DNA of 62,314 nucleotides from CAZAYP01 sp964489425 [NCBI: uncultured Verrucomicrobiota bacterium] (GTDB taxonomy: Bacteria; Verrucomicrobiota; Kiritimatiellia; RZYC01), in contig CAZAYP010000029.1 in NCBI GenBank assembly GCA_964489425.1, forward strand, positions 1 through 62,314, written 5' to 3'. Below, in pieces: positions 62,298 through 62,314 of this stretch (the stretch's first letter is position 1; each line of letters opens with the position of its first letter). The notes below the pieces were generated by a model. It saw nothing but the letters and a program-made list of their open reading frames with translations, was not told the DNA's origin and made no database searches. The translations under genes and the position numbers were made by a program.

Positions 62298-62314
62298 CCT
62301 CCTTTGCAAGGAGG
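62298..62314. repeat. Palindrome cut by the window edge
   Basis: CCTCCTT TGC AAGGAGG, seven-base arms that reach the last base. Its extent, and whether it ends in a T-run (terminator), cannot be seen. Confidence 0.5.

Overview
The window reads as part of a GC-rich chromosome of a PVC-superphylum bacterium, most likely Kiritimatiellota or Verrucomicrobiota. This is inferred from protein style, not from a marker gene. The clues are Gloeo/Verruco repeats, autotransporter-associated beta-strand repeats and T5SS/PEP-CTERM-type repeats without a barrel, very large beta-helix and propeller exoproteins, C-termini ending in aromatic-x-V-x-x-R, and palindromic intergenic elements of a style I associate with these phyla.

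Region 1 (1-45 kb) is an exoprotein island. Five plus-strand genes (1-16.5 kb) face four minus-strand genes (17.9-45 kb), and nearly all encode signal-peptide-bearing mosaic proteins. In order they are: an Rhs protein whose tip looks like a cholera/pertussis-type ADP-ribosyltransferase; a beta-helix + RCC1 propeller protein; a Gloeo/Verruco-repeat protein; an FG-GAP propeller protein; a 2,374-residue protein with two beta-helices and tandem caspase-like domains, one intact and one dead; a 4,010-residue repeat protein; a second Rhs protein with a helical tail instead of a toxin; a gingipain-like C25 peptidase carrying a VWA domain; and a PQQ/kelch double-propeller protein. Two junkyards interrupt the island. 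The first (about 16.5-17.9 kb) holds IS630 and flippase remnants. The second (about 30-32.1 kb) holds an IS110 remnant, the 3' end of a beta-helix gene that keeps its terminator, and a phage terminase remnant.

Region 2 (45-48.5 kb) holds amtB-glnK behind a near-consensus sigma-54 promoter and ended by a strong intrinsic terminator, then a convergent ribokinase and a small Tat-exported zinc-ribbon lipoprotein.

Region 3 (49-57.6 kb) holds an M48 metallopeptidase lipoprotein, a secreted acidic protein and a predicted nucleotidyltransferase. These converge on a three-gene amino-sugar operon: a left-handed beta-helix protein, glmM and nagB. A small helical protein, a methyltransferase and a short secreted protein follow.

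Region 4 (57.6-62.3 kb) holds a secreted propeller-like protein that overlaps pilT, a PilT ATPase with a TPR tail, and a divergent histidine kinase with a dead receiver domain, which overlaps ybeY by four bases. Three palindromic repeat families lie between genes; one family occurs three times, including at the right edge of the window.

The strongest candidates for something new are the Rhs-linked ADP-ribosyltransferase tip, the clustering of two clan-CD-type peptidase proteins with repeat exoproteins that share C-terminal tails, and the related dispersed palindromes. All identifications come from reading motifs by eye; no database search was run.
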